From Verrucomicrobiaceae bacterium (GTDB taxonomy: Bacteria > Verrucomicrobiota > Verrucomicrobiia > Verrucomicrobiales > Verrucomicrobiaceae), in assembly GCA_027486585.1 (NCBI GenBank), contig JAIXOU010000100.1, positions 1-64,000 of the forward strand: a DNA stretch of 64,000 bases, in the 5' to 3' direction. The notes under the pieces are model-generated. The model was not told where the DNA came from, did no database searches, and worked only from the letters and a program-made list of their open reading frames with translations. Shown here piece by piece: positions 61,101 through 64,000 of this stretch (position 1 is the first letter of the stretch; every line of letters starts with the position of its first letter). The position numbers were made by a program, and so were the translations under genes.

Positions 61101-61432
61101 GTGGAAAATTACCAAGCCTATAGAACCCCACGGCTGGTAATCGCCGCCGAATGTGCCTCGTCCTAGCTAGCCTCAGACATCCTTACCCCAGAGTAATGAC
61201 CATGAATCCACCCTGAGTTAGGCGGAAAAATTGGTGGAAGGAAAATTCAGAGGGTTCAAATTTTTCTGCCCCCATTTTTCTGCCAAACAGGATCATGGAA
61301 GTGGTTAGGTGATTCATATTGCGAGATTCCAGTTTTTAGAGACTTGGGGAGCAACGACACGCAGACGGAGAAAAGGATGAAGGATGACCTGTCCTTCGGA
61401 GCTCAACGAGCGAAGGGGGAAGGCACCTCAGC
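61101..61432. other. Intergenic region with repeats downstream of the sulfatase
   Basis: About 330 bp. GGCGGAAAAATT (61221-61232) can pair, one mismatch, with AATTTTTCTGCC (61259-61270), and a second TTTTTCTGCC lies just after it. The dispersed repeat copy B lies at 61377-61423. Nothing else was recognised. Confidence 0.4.
61377..61423 (+). repeat. Dispersed repeat, copy B
   Basis: Begins ATGAAGGATGACC and ends GCGAAGGGGGAAGG. It matches 49978-50023 with a few substitutions. The copy sits about 10 bp past the sulfatase stop, in the same orientation on the plus strand as copy A. Confidence 0.8.
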
Positions 61433-63070
61433 TTACTTTTTCTTGCCTTTACCTTTGCCTTTTCCTTTGGCTTTAGCCTGGGGTTGCTCGGAGAGGGTCT
61501 TTTTGGAAAGGTCTGTAAAGTCGTTGGTTTGCTTCAGCCAAATTTGTTCCAGTTCCTTGGCTTTTTCGGGCATCTTGGCGGCGAGGTTGTGCTGCTCGGC
61601 ACGGTCGGTTTTCAGGTCGTAGAGTTCCCAGGGATCACCTTCAGCGGCGACGAGTTTCCAGTCGCCAACACGCACGGCGCGGTTGCCCTCATGCAGCCAC
61701 CAGAGGGAGTCGCGGGAGATGGTTTCATCTTTGGCAAAGGCTGGGGCGAGGCTTCGGCCGGGCGCGGCAGGGATGGGTTCGCCTTTCCATTGTTTGGGTT
61801 TTTCGATGCCGGCGATTTCGAGAATGGTCGGTACGATGTCGATCATGTGGGCCGGGGTGGTGCGCAGTTCATTTTTGGCCGTGATGCCTTGGGGCCAATG
61901 AGCGATGAGGGGTGTGCTGATGCCGCCTTCATGCACCCAGGTTTTGTGGCGGCGATGCGGGGTGTTGGCGGCACTGGAAAAGCCGGGTCCAAGGCAGAGA
62001 TAGGTCTCGGCACTGCCAGGTTCGGCTTGGGGATTGTGACCGCCGTTACGCACCATGATCTCGGCGCTGGCTCCGTTGTCTGAGGCAAAGAAGATGAGGG
62101 TGTTGTCATAGGCCTTCATGGCCTTGAGCTGGGCCAGGATCCTGCCGATCTCCTGATCCATGCGGTCCACCATGGCGGCGTGGATGGCCATTTTGGTGGC
62201 CTGGAAACGGCGCTGTTCGTCGGTGAGCTCATTCCATGGCAAGGGCCGGTTGATCTCACCTGAGCCGAGGATTTTCATGGCCTCTGGGAAGTCGTAAGGA
62301 GGGCCTACCTCGCGTTCTAGCTTGGAGAGCTCGGTGGTGGTGATGCCCGCGGATTTGAGGTTGGCATGGCGTGCTTCACGCATTTTCTCCCAGCCTGCCA
62401 AATAGCGGTCGCGATACTTGGCGATGTCTTCTGGCAGGGCATGGAGAGGGAAGTGGGGCGCGATGAAGGGGATGTAGTGGAAGAAAGGTTTGTCGGCATG
62501 ATGGGCTGCATGATCCTTCAGGCAGTCGATGGCGTGATCGGCAGTGGCGATGGTGGCGTAGTAACCTTTTTCATCCGCAGGTGGCGTGATGGGTTTGTCA
62601 TCGATCAAGTTGCCTTGAGCGGTGAAGAAATTGCCCTGATTGTGCATGTCCAAGGAGCGATCAAAGCCTGCCTCAAGCACTTTGCCGTCGATGTGCCATT
62701 TGCCGCTGTGGTAGTTCCGATAGCCTGCGGGTTTTAAAAAGTCGGGCAGTAGTCGCGCCCAGCTCTGACGCACGCCTTGGCCGCCGCCGGGAACCTCAGG
62801 CAACTGATCCCGATGAATCTGCTGCGCGTAGTAGCCGCTGAGCAAAGCTCCGCGAGATGGCCAGCAGCGGGCGGTATTGTAGAACTGAGTGAAGCGCAGT
62901 CCGTTCCTGGCTAGGCCATCGAGATTGGGGGTCTGAATTTCTCCTCCGTAGCAGCCGAGATCTGAGTAGCCTAAGTCATCCGCTAAGATGAAGATCACAT
63001 TGGGTTTATCCGCGGCATGGGCCAAGGAAAGTCCGACAAGAAGGCTGGCAAGTAGGCTGAAGAAACGCAT
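61433..63070 (-). CDS. Exported formylglycine sulfatase
   Basis: A 545-residue sulfatase (signal MRFFSLLASLLVGLSLAHA). Metal-binding Asp31-Asp32 lie in FILADDLGYSDLG. The modification motif CWPSR (C69 to formylglycine) sits in NTARCWPSRGALLSG, and the later FFASDNGASAEI and HKTWVHEGGISTPLIAHWP regions are typical. It would remove sulfate from a polysaccharide or glycan; the exact substrate is unknown. The C-terminal tail is Lys/Gly-rich (KGKGKGKGKKK). Start at 63070 is chosen over 63127 because it opens the signal peptide. Confidence 0.93.
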   Translation of the reverse strand: MRFFSLLASLLVGLSLAHAADKPNVIFILADDLGYSDLGCYGGEIQTPNLDGLARNGLRFTQFYNTARCWPSRGALLSGYYAQQIHRDQLPEVPGGGQGVRQSWARLLPDFLKPAGYRNYHSGKWHIDGKVLEAGFDRSLDMHNQGNFFTAQGNLIDDKPITPPADEKGYYATIATADHAIDCLKDHAAHHADKPFFHYIPFIAPHFPLHALPEDIAKYRDRYLAGWEKMREARHANLKSAGITTTELSKLEREVGPPYDFPEAMKILGSGEINRPLPWNELTDEQRRFQATKMAIHAAMVDRMDQEIGRILAQLKAMKAYDNTLIFFASDNGASAEIMVRNGGHNPQAEPGSAETYLCLGPGFSSAANTPHRRHKTWVHEGGISTPLIAHWPQGITAKNELRTTPAHMIDIVPTILEIAGIEKPKQWKGEPIPAAPGRSLAPAFAKDETISRDSLWWLHEGNRAVRVGDWKLVAAEGDPWELYDLKTDRAEQHNLAAKMPEKAKELEQIWLKQTNDFTDLSKKTLSEQPQAKAKGKGKGKGKKK

Positions 63071-63354
63071 GAAGGCTCTGGAAACGCTCGACGCCCGTTC
63101 ATCTATCACTAGTGCGATACGATCCACGCCGCAGGAACCGTTTACGATAGCTAAAGGGTGCTATGCGCCGTTGACGGTTGTTGACACTGGTTTCACGGAA
63201 TCCGGAGACTGCCAATGACAACGCGCATGCTAATCGACCTCTGAAAAACCATCGTCAACAACGGTCAACAACTGCCAACCACTGTAAACGGCTACCGCAT
63301 GGTCGTTATTCCCCTCTGCGCTTTTGACGATGAGATGGCTTGAAGGTGTTGCGA
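63071..63354. repeat. Intergenic region with a large inverted repeat
   Basis: GTTGACGGTTGTTGAC (63170-63185) is repeated in inverted form as GTCAACAACGGTCAAC (63254-63269), with one mismatch. A further CAACAACTGCCAACCACTG stretch extends the pattern. It is about 100 bp overall and lies between the sulfatase start and the apbE stop. No gene is seen. Confidence 0.6.
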
Positions 63355-64000
63355 CTAGACCCACAGGGCTTCAACCTGCCCGGCATACTTTTGACAGAGG
63401 CTGAGCACTTCTTCCCGATCCATAATCATGAAGGCGGTCGAAAGCGCGTCTGATAAAGCTGCGGAAGGTGCCAGGGCATAACTGCGCTGCTCTTGAATCG
63501 CCAGTGGACGAAGCGTGCGGGGATTCATGATGTGGGCACCTTTGACCATGAAGCCACTGCCGCTGAGGGCGCGATCTTTGAGTGCCAGGGCCTGGGCTCC
63601 GTCTGCTAAGGTGACGGTCCAGGCTTCTTCGTCAGGCGGCTTTCCCATGGCGAGCAGGGTGCTGTCTCCAGCATTTAGAAGCGCGTGTTCGATGCCCCAG
63701 TCATTCAGGGTGACGGCGGCCTGATCCAGCGCATAGCCTTTACCGACGGCTCCGAGATCAAAGACCATGTGATCGGCTTTGACGGTGACGCATAGATCCT
63801 CCTCATCCAGCTCGAAAAGATCTGAGCCGATGCTGAGTTTGGCCAAATGCAGCCTTTCTTCGGAAGGCTCACGCAATGATCCATCTTCAGTGCGCCAGAG
63901 CTGCATGAGCGGACCAACGGTGATGTCAAAAGCGCCGCCTGATTCCGCATGCATGGTTTTGGCTAAAGAGAGGCAGTCATAGGTGGCTAGTGAGACGCGG
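63355..64000 (-). CDS. apbE: FAD:protein FMN transferase (partial)
   Basis: The C-terminal 215 or so residues of ApbE, continuing past the window edge. The readable part holds GGAFDITVGPLMQLW, the FDLGAVGKGYALDQA segment, HALLNAGDSTLLAMGKPP, and the conserved C-terminal HIMNPRTLRPL with ALSDALSTAFMIM. ApbE attaches FMN to a threonine of Na+-NQR or Rnf subunits. Reading upstream of the ATG at 63954, the frame stays open to position 64000, so that methionine is internal. Confidence 0.93.
   Translation of the reverse strand, partial: RVSLATYDCLSLAKTMHAESGGAFDITVGPLMQLWRTEDGSLREPSEERLHLAKLSIGSDLFELDEEDLCVTVKADHMVFDLGAVGKGYALDQAAVTLNDWGIEHALLNAGDSTLLAMGKPPDEEAWTVTLADGAQALALKDRALSGSGFMVKGAHIMNPRTLRPLAIQEQRSYALAPSAALSDALSTAFMIMDREEVLSLCQKYAGQVEALWV

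Overview
The window (about 55% G+C by eye) reads like a chromosomal contig of a verrucomicrobium close to Prosthecobacter or Verrucomicrobium. The signs are a PVC-type heme-binding dehydrogenase with HEAT-like repeats, a formylglycine sulfatase, ThuA-, DUF4159- and DUF5722-type exported proteins, many signal peptides and lipoboxes, weak use of Shine-Dalgarno sites, and core genes in a non-proteobacterial order. The taxonomic call is inference from gene content only.

Layout. 0-6.7 kb: rpsO-pnp, a RelE/ParE-type toxin-antitoxin pair sandwiched between two copies of the pnp 3' end, argS, and a DegT-family aminotransferase. 6.7-17.5 kb: esterase, pgi, a CNT nucleoside transporter, then a catabolic/exported block (N,N-dimethylformamidase-like protein, PVC heme-binding dehydrogenase, beta-helix protein, TraB/GumN-like protein). 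17.5-26.5 kb: information processing (recD2, dnaX, tRNA-Thr, prmA, an rsmA-Nudix fusion) plus a glycosyltransferase and a DUF4159 protein. 26.5-32.5 kb: pseudopilin, LolC/E-type permease, a large zinc-ribbon membrane protein, a CDGSH protein and a DUF5722 protein. 32.5-42.7 kb: rplM-rpsI with a good promoter, GreA-like factor, Gfo/Idh/MocA oxidoreductase, PilT-type ATPase, MFS transporter, speA, queA, bcp, NfeD-like protein. 42.8-48.9 kb: a second toxin-antitoxin pair, thiE, LolA-like protein, small membrane proteins, NHL-repeat protein and dnaA with an AT-rich upstream region. 49-52.3 kb: ThuA protein and a histidine-rich YcgQ/YcgR-type metal module. 52.5-64 kb: an accessory region with a methyltransferase, class C beta-lactamase-like hydrolase, lipoprotein hydrolase, a beta-propeller protein, gene fragments, RhuM, a truncated DUF900-type hydrolase, a sulfatase, and the edge-truncated apbE.

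Three observations matter most. First, prmA contains an Illumina P5 adapter with its poly-T linker in frame (23444-23480), so that stretch is an assembly artefact and not biology. Second, the first toxin-antitoxin cassette lies between 148-bp direct repeats copied from the 3' end and terminator of pnp, with the second repeat starting on the base after the toxin stop codon; this looks like integration or duplication that leaves pnp intact. A related pattern (a duplicated 3' gene end flanking an inserted gene) occurs around the beta-propeller gene at 56-59 kb. Third, the 16S rRNA dimethyltransferase RsmA is fused to a complete Nudix hydrolase domain. Head-to-head truncation of RhuM and the DUF900 hydrolase at about 60.28 kb marks another recombination or misassembly joint. 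No CRISPR array, phage structural gene or transposase was seen.
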